This document shows positions 16,733 through 24,720 of a stretch of DNA of 46,855 bases, one piece after another. The notes under the pieces were generated by a model. The model was not told the origin of the DNA. It saw nothing but the letters and a program-made list of their open reading frames with translations, and did no database searches. The position numbers and the translations under genes are program-made. The stretch spans positions 1 through 46,855 of the forward strand of contig CAYYGL010000008.1 of assembly GCA_964471235.1 (NCBI GenBank), read 5' to 3'. The DNA is from CAYYGL01 sp964471235 (lineage in GTDB: Bacteria; Calditrichota; Calditrichia; RBG-13-44-9; J075). Every line of letters begins with the position of its first letter. Positions within the stretch are counted from its first letter, which is position 1.

Positions 16733-18775
16733 ATGAACATCCAGAGCTATATACAGGGTAAATGGCAAACCGGCAGCGGCAAGAGCCGGGAAGTCTTCAA
16801 TGCCGTGACCGGGGAGAAAATCGGCGAAGTCACCAGCGATGGCTTCGATTTCAAAGGGATTTTAGAATATGCCCGCACGGTGGGCGGTCCGCCGCTGCGC
16901 AAAATGACTTTCCATGAACGGGGGCGCATGCTTAAGCGCATGGCAATGTATCTCAATGAGCGCAAAGAGGAATTCTATCCCATCTCCGCCATGACCGGCG
17001 CCACCAAACGGGATAGCTGGTTCGATATAGACGGCGGTATCGGCACGGTGTTTGTTTTTGCCAGCAAGGGGCGCCGGGAGTTCCCCGATGAGCCGTTTTA
17101 CGTGGATGGTCCCATGGAGAATATCTCCCGCAATGGTACCTTTGTGGGCCGGCATATCTGTGTACCGTTGGAAGGCGCGGCACTACACATCAACGCCTTC
17201 AATTTTCCGGTGTGGGGGATGCTGGAGAAAATTGCCCCTACCCTGTTAGCCGGGGTGCCGGCAATTGTCAAACCGGCGACCGATAGTTGTTACCTAACCG
17301 AAGCAGTGGTGCGCGCCATCATCGAATCCGAGATCCTGCCGGAAGGCGCCTTGCAGTTGATTTGCGGCGGGGTAGGGGATATCTTCGACCATTTTACCGG
17401 GCAGGATGTGGTCACCTTCACCGGGTCCGCCACCACCGGCCGGATGCTGAAATCCCATCCCAATATTATCGAGAATTCGGTGCGCTTTAACATGGAGGCG
17501 GATTCCCTGAACTGCTCCATCCTGGGACCGGATGCCAAACCGGGCACCGCGGAATTCGATTTGTTCATCAGGGAGGTCTCTAACGAGCTGACCATTAAAG
17601 CCGGGCAGCGCTGTACCGCCATTCGCCGCACCATTGTGCCGCAGAACCTGGTCTCCGAGGTGATGGAAGCGCTGAAGAAACGGCTTAGCGAGATCAAATT
17701 GGGCGACCCGGCGCAAGAGGGCGTGAAGATGGGTCCTTTGGTCAGCCGCAAGCAGGTAGCGGAAGTGAAAGCCTCGGTGCAGGCGTTGACAAAAGAGGCG
17801 AAAATTGTGTTTGGTGATCCGGAAAATTTTGAGATTGTGGGCGGCGATCGGGAACGCGGCGCGTTTTTCCCCACCACCCTGTTATATTGCGAAAAACCGT
17901 TCAGCGCCACTGCGCCCCATAGCGTGGAAGCCTTTGGACCGGTCAGCACCATCATGCCCTACAAAACGGTGGAAGAAGCTGCAGAATTAGCAAAGATGGG
18001 CAAGGGCAGCCTGGTGGGGTCATTGTTCACCGCGGATGATAGCGTGGCGCGGGAGATTGTGCTGAATACCGCCGCTCAGCATGGGCGCATCATGATTGTC
18101 AACGAATACTGCGCCAAAGAATCCACCGGGCATGGTTCACCGCTGCCGCATCTGGTGCACGGAGGACCGGGGCGCGCCGGCGGCGGTGAGGAACTTGGCG
18201 GCGTACGGGGTGTGCTCCATTACATGCAGCGCACTGCTCTACAGGGTTCCCCTACCACCCTGACCCGAATCACCAACGAGTGGATGCCCGGCGCTGCGCA
18301 ACCGGAAGCGAGTATCCATCCCTTCAAAAAATATTTTGAGGATTTGCAGATCGGCGAAACCCTTACCACTCACCGCCGCACGGTGACCGAGGCGGATATT
18401 GTCAATTTCTCCGGCATCAGCGGGGATTACTTCTACGCCCACACCGATGAGATTGCCGCTAAAAAGCATCACATTTTCCAGGGAAGGGTGGCGCACGGGT
18501 ATTTCATCGTCTCTGCCGCGGCAGGATTGTTCGTCTGGCCCGGGGAAGGTCCCGTGCTGGCAAACTACGGCTTGGATGACCTGCGCTTCCTGAAACCGGT
18601 ACACATCGGGGATACCATTTATGTGAAGTTAACGGTGAAGCGCAAAACCGCCAAAGAAAAACGGGAGGATGAACCGCTCAACGGAATAGTGGAATGGGCA
18701 TCCACGGTGTATAATCAGGATGATGAGATGGTGGCAACTTCTACGGTGTTGACGTTGGTAGCGAGAAAATCATAA
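16733..18775 (+). CDS. paaZ: Bifunctional oxepin-CoA hydrolase / 3-oxo-5,6-dehydrosuberyl-CoA semialdehyde dehydrogenase PaaZ
   Basis: About 680 residues, matching E. coli PaaZ (681). The N-terminal aldehyde dehydrogenase domain (1 to about 525) carries the catalytic Glu (FNMEADSLNC, residue 255 from this start) and Cys294 (KAGQRCTAIRR), with a TFTGSATTGR cofactor loop. The C-terminal MaoC-like R-specific enoyl-CoA hydratase domain (about 540-680) carries the Asp/His dyad in 'DIVNFSGISGDYFYAHTDE' and VAHGYFIVSAAAGLF. It opens the oxepin ring hydrolytically and oxidises the resulting aldehyde with NADP. The start at 16733 is preferred over 16718 because the GAGGG site lies between them. A stem-loop follows the stop. 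Both active sites look intact, so ring opening can work even though paaH is broken. Confidence 0.95.
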   Translation: MNIQSYIQGKWQTGSGKSREVFNAVTGEKIGEVTSDGFDFKGILEYARTVGGPPLRKMTFHERGRMLKRMAMYLNERKEEFYPISAMTGATKRDSWFDIDGGIGTVFVFASKGRREFPDEPFYVDGPMENISRNGTFVGRHICVPLEGAALHINAFNFPVWGMLEKIAPTLLAGVPAIVKPATDSCYLTEAVVRAIIESEILPEGALQLICGGVGDIFDHFTGQDVVTFTGSATTGRMLKSHPNIIENSVRFNMEADSLNCSILGPDAKPGTAEFDLFIREVSNELTIKAGQRCTAIRRTIVPQNLVSEVMEALKKRLSEIKLGDPAQEGVKMGPLVSRKQVAEVKASVQALTKEAKIVFGDPENFEIVGGDRERGAFFPTTLLYCEKPFSATAPHSVEAFGPVSTIMPYKTVEEAAELAKMGKGSLVGSLFTADDSVAREIVLNTAAQHGRIMIVNEYCAKESTGHGSPLPHLVHGGPGRAGGGEELGGVRGVLHYMQRTALQGSPTTLTRITNEWMPGAAQPEASIHPFKKYFEDLQIGETLTTHRRTVTEADIVNFSGISGDYFYAHTDEIAAKKHHIFQGRVAHGYFIVSAAAGLFVWPGEGPVLANYGLDDLRFLKPVHIGDTIYVKLTVKRKTAKEKREDEPLNGIVEWASTVYNQDDEMVATSTVLTLVARKS

Positions 18776-18776
18776 G

Positions 18777-18845
18777 GCAGGCCTTATGCCTGCATGGATT
18801 CACTTTCATTCGTCTAGTTCGCATCCTGCCTGAGCGGGATGCGAA
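18777..18845. terminator. Two stem-loops after paaZ (possible transcript end)
   Basis: GCAGGC-CTTAT-GCCTGC (18777-18793) is followed by a longer hairpin, TTCGCATCC / GGATGCGAA with a 10-base loop (18818-18845). Neither has a clear T tract. They mark the end of the paa cluster and may act as a 3' stabiliser or factor-dependent terminator. Confidence 0.5.
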
Positions 18846-19211
18846 TTAGAAAATTATGGCGATGCCAAACCGGACTTTTGCAACGAGGGGGTAACCGCGA
18901 CGATCACTACGAGCGCCACGCGTATTTTTTGGTAATCGTTGTGAGCGCCGCGTGCGCTGCGGTTCTTTTATTCTAACCACTAAGAACTTTTGTTTTGCAA
19001 TGAGGAGTAACGCCTGGTTTACGTGTTGGGGCGCCTTAGCATAGGAGAAACAGAGTTTCTCGAATTTTGGCGTTGCAAAACCGGAGTTGTTCAACGATAG
19101 GGAATTATTTAGCAGACAACGAATTTGTTCAGCTCCCACCGGAGCAGGATTGATTGATACGGTGGCATGCCTGCCCTACGTGTCTATTAACCATTAGTTA
19201 GGGAGGATCCT
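18846..19211. other. Degenerate repeat region between paaZ and a lipoprotein gene
   Basis: The stretch contains diverged direct repeats: 'CGATCACTACGAGCGCCACGCG' is echoed by 'TAATCGTTGTGAGCGCCGCG' at 18931-18950, and 'GACTTTTGCAACGAGG' by 'CTTTTGTTTTGCAATGAGG'. A 97-codon minus-strand frame across it has no domain and appears to be translated repeat sequence. A GGGAGGATCC site precedes the next gene. Confidence 0.55.
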
Positions 19212-19811
19212 ATGTATCAGCGAGCTATCAAAATTAGTGTTGTTCTCATATTCCTGGGGTTGTGGCTTTCCGGATGTGTCACCCTGAGTACTTTCCAGAC
19301 GGCGGAGGTACTGCCGGCCGGAAAAGTCCAGGTGGGTGCCGGTGCCAGCGGTGTTGGGCAAAATGCACCGGTTATCATGGAAGTCTCGGGCCGTGTGGGG
19401 TTGGGAAAAAATCTCGACGCCGGAGCGAAATTTACCCTGCTAAATACCTGGTCAGCGGATATTAAATGGCAACCGATAAAAATTGGTGAATTTCTGATGG
19501 CGCTGGATGTGGCCGGTTCCATTTTCAAGAGCGCTGATGAAAATGATGATCTCACCACAACGGGTGTATATCCGGCATTGATATTGGGAGGCACTCACTG
19601 GTATGCCGGTGGGAAATGGGTCTTCCTCAGCACCGGTGGCACTTTGACCTTTTTTGGAAGTCAGAATATTGATTTAACCACTAATTTCCAAGGGGCTTTT
19701 ATCGGTCTGAGTATCGGGAAAAAATTTCGGTTGGTACCGGAAGCAAATTTTTATTTTCCGGAAGATAATTTCTTTATCCACTGGGGATTGGGGTTGCAAT
19801 GGCGGTTGTAA
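19212..19811 (+). CDS. Lipoprotein with beta-barrel-like C-terminal part, unknown function
   Basis: A 199-residue protein with a lipoprotein signal ending in LSGC (Cys22). The mature part has alternating glycine-rich amphipathic strands (VQVGAGASGVGQ, GKNLDAGAKFTLLNTWSADIKW, GGTHWYAGGKWVF, NFQGAFIGLSIGKKF) and ends in an aromatic-rich strand (FFIHWGLGLQWRL), the look of a small outer-membrane barrel. I do not recognise a specific family. It stands alone, with its own GGGAGG site and long untranslated flanks. Confidence 0.75.
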   Translation: MYQRAIKISVVLIFLGLWLSGCVTLSTFQTAEVLPAGKVQVGAGASGVGQNAPVIMEVSGRVGLGKNLDAGAKFTLLNTWSADIKWQPIKIGEFLMALDVAGSIFKSADENDDLTTTGVYPALILGGTHWYAGGKWVFLSTGGTLTFFGSQNIDLTTNFQGAFIGLSIGKKFRLVPEANFYFPEDNFFIHWGLGLQWRL

Positions 19812-20458
19812 AGTTTTCCATCTATCTGCAGGAATTCTCTCTCACTCATCTGTGGCTATTTCGAGTGACAAATAATTATAATCCAGATGCATCCTTCATC
19901 CCGTGCCACGATTTTTCAAAAGTGCTTTCGTTTTCTCATGATGGCATGTAAAATATTAAAATAGAATCCAATATAGCGAAAGGAAACGTTCCATTGGTGC
20001 GGGATATCTGAAAACAAATATCGAAAACGAATTTGCAACTATCTTTTTTCATATCTAGGGCAGAGCAAAATGCCCCAGAGCTGGTATTTATATCCCCAAG
20101 TAAATCTCTCGCAATACCTGGCTACATGGCTTGGGTATGCTCGTCAGGCTGATAGACAAGGTTAATTAAGAGACTTTATTGGGAATTGATTAAAGCTCAT
20201 TTTAGTTGATGTATAAATGCTCCAAAGAAGTAAAAGGGATAATCATCCAGAACTCTGGCAAATACCATTAAAAAACAAAGAAACACTTTCGTGAACGTTA
20301 AAGTATTTTTTGATAAACCAGCGAAATCGTTGCATATTTCCCATTTGATTCACATATTTATAAAGTTAAATAAATTTCAGGTGACATAGTAGATAAATAA
20401 CGGGGTAATCCAGAGATTTTTTATATTTGTTTCCCATAATTTCGAAAAGGAACTAAAG
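19812..20458. other. 647-base AT-rich spacer, nothing recognised
   Basis: No ORF with a domain, no RNA gene and no clear repeat. The 150 bases before the UPF0175 gene are very AT-rich (TATTTTTTGATAAACC, TTTTTTATATTTG) and probably hold the promoter of the TA pair. Confidence 0.5.
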
Positions 20459-20731
20459 ATGACGACCACAATAGAAATCAAAGTGCCGGATAGTATTCTG
20501 CAAGTTCTCGGAATAGACCGTAAAAATCTCTCCAAATTGTTAAAGTTAGAGTTAGCAACTCATTATTTTGAGAAGGGAAAATTAAGTTTTGGTCAAGCCC
20601 GGGAAATGGCTGAAGTTTCAGTTTATGACTTCATCGATTTTTTAAGGCAACGGGGTATCCCATTGCATTATGATCTTGCGGAACTGGAAGATGATCTGCA
20701 AACGATAGAACGTTTAAGTGGCAAGAGATGA
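20459..20731 (+). CDS. UPF0175-family antitoxin
   Basis: A 90-residue UPF0175 (COG2886) protein: 'KLELATHYFEKGKLSFGQAR' plus 'EMAEVSVYDFIDFLRQRGIP', a helix-turn-helix-like region typical of antitoxins paired with DUF3368 toxins, and an acidic C-terminus (AELEDDLQTIERL) for toxin binding. The start has an AAAAGGA ribosome site. It overlaps the toxin gene by four bases (ATGA), so the pair is translationally coupled. Confidence 0.9.
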   Translation: MTTTIEIKVPDSILQVLGIDRKNLSKLLKLELATHYFEKGKLSFGQAREMAEVSVYDFIDFLRQRGIPLHYDLAELEDDLQTIERLSGKR

Positions 20732-21237
20732 ATAAAGTCGTTGCAAACACATCTCCACTGATTGGTTTAGCAGCCATTAAGCAGTTGGGTGTCTTAAAGT
20801 CTCTTTTTGGTGAAGTATATATTCCCAATTTTGTTTTTGAAGAAGTGGTACAAAAGGGGGCAGGCAAACCCGGTTCGATTGAAGTCAAAAATGTAATTAA
20901 TGACTGGATTTATATTAAGTCAGTGAAAAATGAAAAGGAAGTTGAACTCTTGCTGGCGGTACTTGATAGAGGAGAAGCTGAGGCAATAGTGCTTGCCAGA
21001 GAAGTGAATGCGGAGATCATTCTTCTGGATAATCGAGAACCACGTATTTTTGCCAAAAAAATTGGACTAAATGTTTTAGGAACGGTTGGTATCCTTTTGC
21101 TGGCCTGGAAGAAAGGTTATATCAAAAATCCTTTAAATTGTATCAATGATTTAAGACAGAAAGGATTTTGGTTATCCGATTCTTTACTGGAGGAAGTGCG
21201 TCAGATTATAGAAAGCTTTCAAAATAATATTGATTAA
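20728..21237 (+). CDS. DUF3368 PIN-like toxin, first acidic residue replaced
   Basis: A 169-residue DUF3368 protein, the PIN-fold nuclease partner of UPF0175 antitoxins. Signature segments are ANTSPLIGLAAIKQLGVL, YIPNFVFEEV, LDRGEAEAIVLA and EIILLDNREPRIFAKKIG. The acidic positions E83, D101 and E104 are kept, but the usual first Asp of the family (VxDTSPLI) is Asn7 here. That Asp is a metal ligand in PIN nucleases, so catalysis may be weakened. The pair is otherwise intact, unlike the TA remnant near 9 kb. Confidence 0.9.
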   Translation: MNKVVANTSPLIGLAAIKQLGVLKSLFGEVYIPNFVFEEVVQKGAGKPGSIEVKNVINDWIYIKSVKNEKEVELLLAVLDRGEAEAIVLAREVNAEIILLDNREPRIFAKKIGLNVLGTVGILLLAWKKGYIKNPLNCINDLRQKGFWLSDSLLEEVRQIIESFQNNID

Positions 21238-21301
21238 TTTTCTATCCCACCGTTACTGAATTATAATTAGGAAATCAATTAATCAGGAAGGGAATACATC
21301 C

Positions 21302-21662
21302 ATGTCCGATGGCTATGTGAAAACGGAAATTGATAACGGTATTGCTACCATCGAATTTTTTCATCCCAAGAAGAACTCCTTACCGGGAATTTGCTGAAAG
21401 AACTTGCCGTAGCGGTAAAAAGCGCCGGGGAGGATGACACCGCCCGGGTGATTGTGCTGCGCAGTGCCGGGGAGGGTCCCTTCTGCGCCGGGGCATCTTT
21501 CGATGAACTGCTTGCCATTGACAGCTTTGAGCGGGGAAAAGAATTCTTCATGGGCTTTGCCCGGCTGATTCTGGCCATTAAAAATGCCCCAAAGTTTGTT
21601 GTCACCCGGGTACAGGGGAAAGCTGTTGGAGGAGTGGGGGTAATCTCCGCTGCTGATTTCGT
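21302..21662 (+). pseudogene. PaaF-like enoyl-CoA hydratase, frameshifted and truncated
   Basis: From ATG 21302 the frame reads 'GYVKTEIDNGIATIEFFHPK' and stops at 21395. Losing one base in GGAAATTTG at about 21388 shifts it; the other frame continues LLKELAVAVKSAG, then VLRSAGEGPFCAGASFDELL, EFFMGFARLILAIKNAPKFV and QGKAVGGVGVISAADF. These are the oxyanion-hole segments of a crotonase of the kind found in paa clusters of FCB bacteria. One Gly of the usual GGGVG is also missing, and homology ends at about 21660, losing the C-terminal half. It is dead as read, and would have supplied the 2,3-dehydroadipyl-CoA hydratase step. Confidence 0.85.
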
Positions 21663-21917
21663 AACGCATTGCAAGGTGTGACCCATGTAAACCATACAGC
21701 CAGGATTCAGACTCTTTTTACACCAAAGGAAAATTCTTTCATGTATGATCTCCTAAATTACCTTGACATGAAATACCAAATTCCTGCCTTGATCAACACT
21801 TCTTTCAATTGTCGTGGAATGCCAATCGTTCATACCACCCAAGAAGCTCTCCACGATGCTAACATAATGAAATTAGATGCGGTGGTATTGAATTGTGCAC
21901 TTCATATTATTGGATAA
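21663..21917 (+). pseudogene. C-terminal fragment of a NodU/CmcH-type carbamoyltransferase
   Basis: An 85-codon frame without a proper start reads 'LQGVTHVNHTARIQTLF', then 'YQIPALINTSFNCRGMPIVH' and 'DANIMKLDAVVLNCALHIIG'. This is the C-terminal domain of O-carbamoyltransferases (family pattern VTHVDGxARxQTV ... VLLNTSFNxxGEPIV). Some 500 N-terminal residues are missing. It abuts the truncated hydratase directly, so the junction near 21660 is a recombination scar. Confidence 0.8.
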
Positions 21918-22368
21918 AATTTTGGGTAGGCTAATGGAGGTATAGAAACAAGAGTAGAGAAATGAGCAACCACAGTTGTAAGCAAGGAGTTTGAGATTAT
22001 AGAATCTTCTTAATTTAGCACTTGGTTGAAGTACCCAAAGTACACCACCAACAGGTATTTATTACAGACCCGGATAAGTTGATAGAATGTAATCTAAACA
22101 AAATTCAAAGGCTTTTATTCACCGGAGAAATCCAGCCGGGCAAATGATTTTTTACCTGGATGTATCGCCTGCACCGTTTTCCTGATTTTATCTTTTACCC
22201 TCCCCCGAAATTGAAGCAAAATTATTTTGGAAAAGCGAAGTTGGTCGACAGATGATAGATACGGTGCATCCATTCGTTGTGAATTTCTATATTTCTTGCT
22301 ATACCCCGGGGATTATTTATCCCTATATTTTATAAGCCAGGTTGTGGAGTTCAGGTAACGGGATTTAT
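21918..22368. other. Spacer with possible coding debris
   Basis: No supported gene. A 41-codon frame at about 22022-22147 (VEVPKVHHQQVFITDPDKLI, ending EIQPGK) looks protein-like and may be another gene fragment, but I do not recognise it. The rest is AT-rich. Confidence 0.4.
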
Positions 22369-22776
22369 ATGGAAAGAAAAATGTCAAAACATTCACACCT
22401 TCGGTTATTCATGCCGGGGGATCTATTGTTTTATCTGTTGTTAGTGCTAACTGCTTATTTTCTTGTAAATTCCCTTTCCGCTGACAATTCCGGTAATCAC
22501 AGCGCCGTGGTTGAGATTGCCGGAAAAGAGGCGTATCATCTTGACTTGCAAAAATCCGCCACCTATCACTTAAAGGAATTTTCCCCGCCGGTGGAAGTAA
22601 AGGTTACGAATGGAGCCATCGCTATTACCAAAAACAATTGCCCCCATCATATTTGTATAAAAATGGGACCCATATCCAGACCCGGGCAAACGATTGTCTG
22701 CGTTCCCAGGAAAATTTTAATTTATATTCCCGTTCATGAGTCAACCAACCAACCCATCAAAGTTATCACCGGATAG
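22369..22776 (+). CDS. NusG domain II-containing membrane-anchored protein
   Basis: A protein of about 135 residues with one N-terminal membrane segment (DLLFYLLLVLTAYFLVN) and an extracytoplasmic NusG_II (DUF1312) domain. The family core is visible: KVTNGAIAITKNNCPHHICI, then KMGPISRPGQTIVCVPRKI, with the two conserved Cys around CPHHIC. The function is unknown. It is normally encoded next to a Gx/heptaprenyl-diphosphate-synthase-component-I-like transporter, as here. The start is uncertain: ATG 22369 is listed, and an in-frame ATG at 22381 has a GGAAAG just upstream. Confidence 0.85.
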   Translation: MERKMSKHSHLRLFMPGDLLFYLLLVLTAYFLVNSLSADNSGNHSAVVEIAGKEAYHLDLQKSATYHLKEFSPPVEVKVTNGAIAITKNNCPHHICIKMGPISRPGQTIVCVPRKILIYIPVHESTNQPIKVITG

Positions 22777-22777
22777 A

Positions 22778-23308
22778 ATGCAGGAAGCCCGCATTGCCGG
22801 CCTGATTGTGATCGGCTTGCTGCTATTCGTATTCGAAGCGTACCTGCCCCGACCGGTGCCCTGGCTAAAATTCGGCCTGGCAAATATTGCCACGTTAATT
22901 GCCCTGTACTGGATGGGTTGGCGGGAGGCGGTCACGGTAACGGTATTGCGAATTCTCATTGGCGCTTTTTTCGTTGGCACCCTCTTCACACCGGGGTTCT
23001 TCCTTTCCTTTTCCGGGGGAGTGATGGCGGTGCTGGTGATGAGCCTGCTGTATCGCAGCGGATGGTTCAGTCTGCTGGCAATCTCCATTACCGGCGCGCT
23101 CACCCATAACCTGACCCAACTTGTTGTGGCAACTTACTGGTTATTCCACAATCCCATCTTGTGGTATTTAACGCCTTATTTACTGCTGAGCGGGGTCCTT
23201 ACCGGGGCAGTAATCGGCGTATTAAGTCACCAATTATTGAACCGGTTGTACCAGGTGGCTTTGCCGGAACCTACGGGCTATCCCGGTAAAGATAAATTCT
23301 CAGGATGA
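22778..23308 (+). CDS. Gx transporter family (COG4769, 'heptaprenyl diphosphate synthase component I')
   Basis: A protein of about 176 residues with five or six hydrophobic segments (IAGLIVIGLLLFVFEAYL, NIATLIALYWMGWREAVTV, VLRILIGAFFVGTLFTPGFF, LSFSGGVMAVLVMSLLY, LTPYLLLSGVLTGAVIGVL). The 'PWLKFGLANIATL' and 'FSGGVMAVL' motifs mark the Gx/Hpre_diP_synt_I family, which resembles ECF S-components. The substrate is unknown. The ATG at 22778, one base after the previous stop, is preferred; an in-frame ATG at 22736 would overlap the NusG_II gene by 41 bases. It forms a conserved two-gene unit with the NusG_II gene. Confidence 0.87.
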   Translation: MQEARIAGLIVIGLLLFVFEAYLPRPVPWLKFGLANIATLIALYWMGWREAVTVTVLRILIGAFFVGTLFTPGFFLSFSGGVMAVLVMSLLYRSGWFSLLAISITGALTHNLTQLVVATYWLFHNPILWYLTPYLLLSGVLTGAVIGVLSHQLLNRLYQVALPEPTGYPGKDKFSG

Positions 23309-23617
23309 TTCGCAACTTGTGTAATCGAGAAACCTAAAAGTGCAACCCTAACTGCACATTGTAGAAACAAGAAGGGAAGTGTAGGTATCCATCACTTCAT
23401 AAATGGCAGGAATTCACGTGTCTGCCCTATTAAGCTAATGCAGAATGAGGTATTTTGCACGAATGAACACGAATTTCCGCGAAGAATTTTCAATATACTT
23501 GATCAAATTCATTGGATTAACACCTTATTCGTGTTCATTCGGGAAATTCGTGGTTGATTTAGAATCTGCAACCCCTCGTATATTGGGTATGCTCCAAAAT
23601 CAGTTTGTGGTATTTCG
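23309..23617. repeat. Intergenic inverted repeat of CGAATGAACACGAA type
   Basis: CGAATGAACACGAA (23460-23473) is exactly complementary to TTCGTGTTCATTCG (23528-23541), and adjoining TTTCCGCGAA / GGAAATTCG words are also related. Frames across it are repeat sequence, not a gene. It lies between convergent genes, so it might also end both transcripts. Confidence 0.65.
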
Positions 23618-24037
23618 TCATTCGGCTGGTTCTTCGCCCGATTCCAAAATCCGGCGAATCTCTTCCCGGGTGTATAACTTACCTATGCCTACCCCCGGGC
23701 ATTCCCGAGCGGTTAATTTCCAGCGATAGGCAGATTTCACATTTTCCTTCCAGAAGGGATAGGTGCGGCATTGGCGGGGGCGTACCGGATAAATGGTGCA
23801 GCGACTTTCTTCTAAAAAAATACAATCACCGTTTTCCCGGGATTTTAATTCCCAGCCCGCGTCTTCCCGGAGTTTCAAGTATCGTTCGATGAACTCTGCT
23901 TCCGGAATGCCCAGATCAGCAGCGATGGCGGCAGCTTCCGTTTCGGTAATGGCGACATAGCCGCCATCATGGGTACAGCAGTTGCCGCAACCCGTGCATT
24001 CAAATCGTAATCCCTGGTGGTAAAATTTCTCTTTCAT
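23618..24037 (-). CDS. YkgJ-family cysteine cluster protein (zinc/iron-chelating domain)
   Basis: A 139-residue YkgJ/CxxCxxCC protein. The N-terminal cluster is 'FECTGCGNCCTHDGGY' (residues 13-28). A second Cys group follows in DCIFLEESRCTIYPVRPRQC and RTYPFW, and a last Cys in ARECPG. The family is thought to bind Zn or an Fe-S cluster; its role is unknown. The start has only a weak ribosome site. It is convergent with the Gx gene and divergent from the small cassette downstream. Confidence 0.92.
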   Translation of the reverse strand: MKEKFYHQGLRFECTGCGNCCTHDGGYVAITETEAAAIAADLGIPEAEFIERYLKLREDAGWELKSRENGDCIFLEESRCTIYPVRPRQCRTYPFWKENVKSAYRWKLTARECPGVGIGKLYTREEIRRILESGEEPAE

Positions 24038-24293
24038 TGGTAACCGTGATACGGATATTGTGAACGGATAAGAAGTTCACTTTTGCTAATCCGGATAAGG
24101 TTGAGGCGTATGCGAATGGTCTCTCTCCCTTCGCCTCAATTGCTGGAAAAGTTAATTTTATGCCCGGTTGCATTAGAATTTATCAAAATCAATTCCCATT
24201 TCTTACTTCGTCCTAATTTTCAGAATAGTTACAAACACTTTTTCTTGTGCTACAGTACTACTGTCATTAACAAATAAAATAATAGGAGAAGCG

Positions 24294-24524
24294 TTGAAAA
24301 CAAAATTGAGAAAGAGTATAAAATCTTTTATTTCTCATAACTGGCAAGACGAATCCCCGGAAGCAAAAGCAAGATGGTTCCAATCCTTATCACTTGAAGA
24401 AAGAATAGAGATATTGAGCTTTTTTACCGATATCATTTTAGAAAATAACCCCGATATAGTGGAACGAAAGCATGTTAAACCGTCTACAGGAAGGGTTCGC
24501 ATCGTTAGAAGAACACAAGGGTAA
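24294..24524 (+). CDS. Small hypothetical protein paired with a nucleotidyltransferase
   Basis: A 76-residue protein starting at TTG 24294 after a strong AGGAG site. It is charged and helical (KARWFQSLSLEERIEILSFF, then DIILENNPDIVERKHVKP) and ends basic (RVRIVRRTQG). Small ORFs of this type sit upstream of MNT-type nucleotidyltransferase genes, as here, with a 53-base overlap into the next frame. No catalytic motif is visible. It could be an antitoxin-like partner, but this is inferred from position only. Confidence 0.6.
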   Translation: MKTKLRKSIKSFISHNWQDESPEAKARWFQSLSLEERIEILSFFTDIILENNPDIVERKHVKPSTGRVRIVRRTQG

Positions 24525-24690
24525 ATATGGGGTGATAGGAGGGATTGCAGCAGTTTTGTACGGCGTTCCCCGTGCCACTTTTGATCTGATATTCAAATCG
24601 AAGCCACTCCCGAAAATGCTCAAAAGTTGCTTGATGCCTTTCTTGATGCCAGGTGTGCAGACAACAACACCGGGAATAACCTTTAAGAGG
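24472..24690 (+). pseudogene. Nucleotidyltransferase-domain remnant (frameshift, truncated)
   Basis: The frame from ATG 24472 reads 'GKYGVIGGIAAVLYGVPRAT' then FDL, the start of a MNT/Abi-like nucleotidyltransferase (GG-xx-A-xx-YG motif), and then goes out of frame. One base lost in CTG(G)ATATT at about 24593 explains it; the other frame continues DIQIEATPENAQKLLDAFLDAR and stops. The catalytic second half is gone, cut by the neighbouring T9SS gene region at about 24690. Confidence 0.72.
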
Positions 24691-24720
24691 TGCTCTTCTG
24701 AGTAAAGTGTTTCTTCCGCC

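Noticed and set aside
18846..19139. A 97-codon minus-strand ORF after paaZ
   Set aside because: The sequence is made of degenerate direct repeats, lacks a ribosome site and shows no domain.
19812..20458. Riboswitch or small RNA in the long AT-rich spacer
   Set aside because: No conserved core motif or stable hairpin followed by a T tract was seen.
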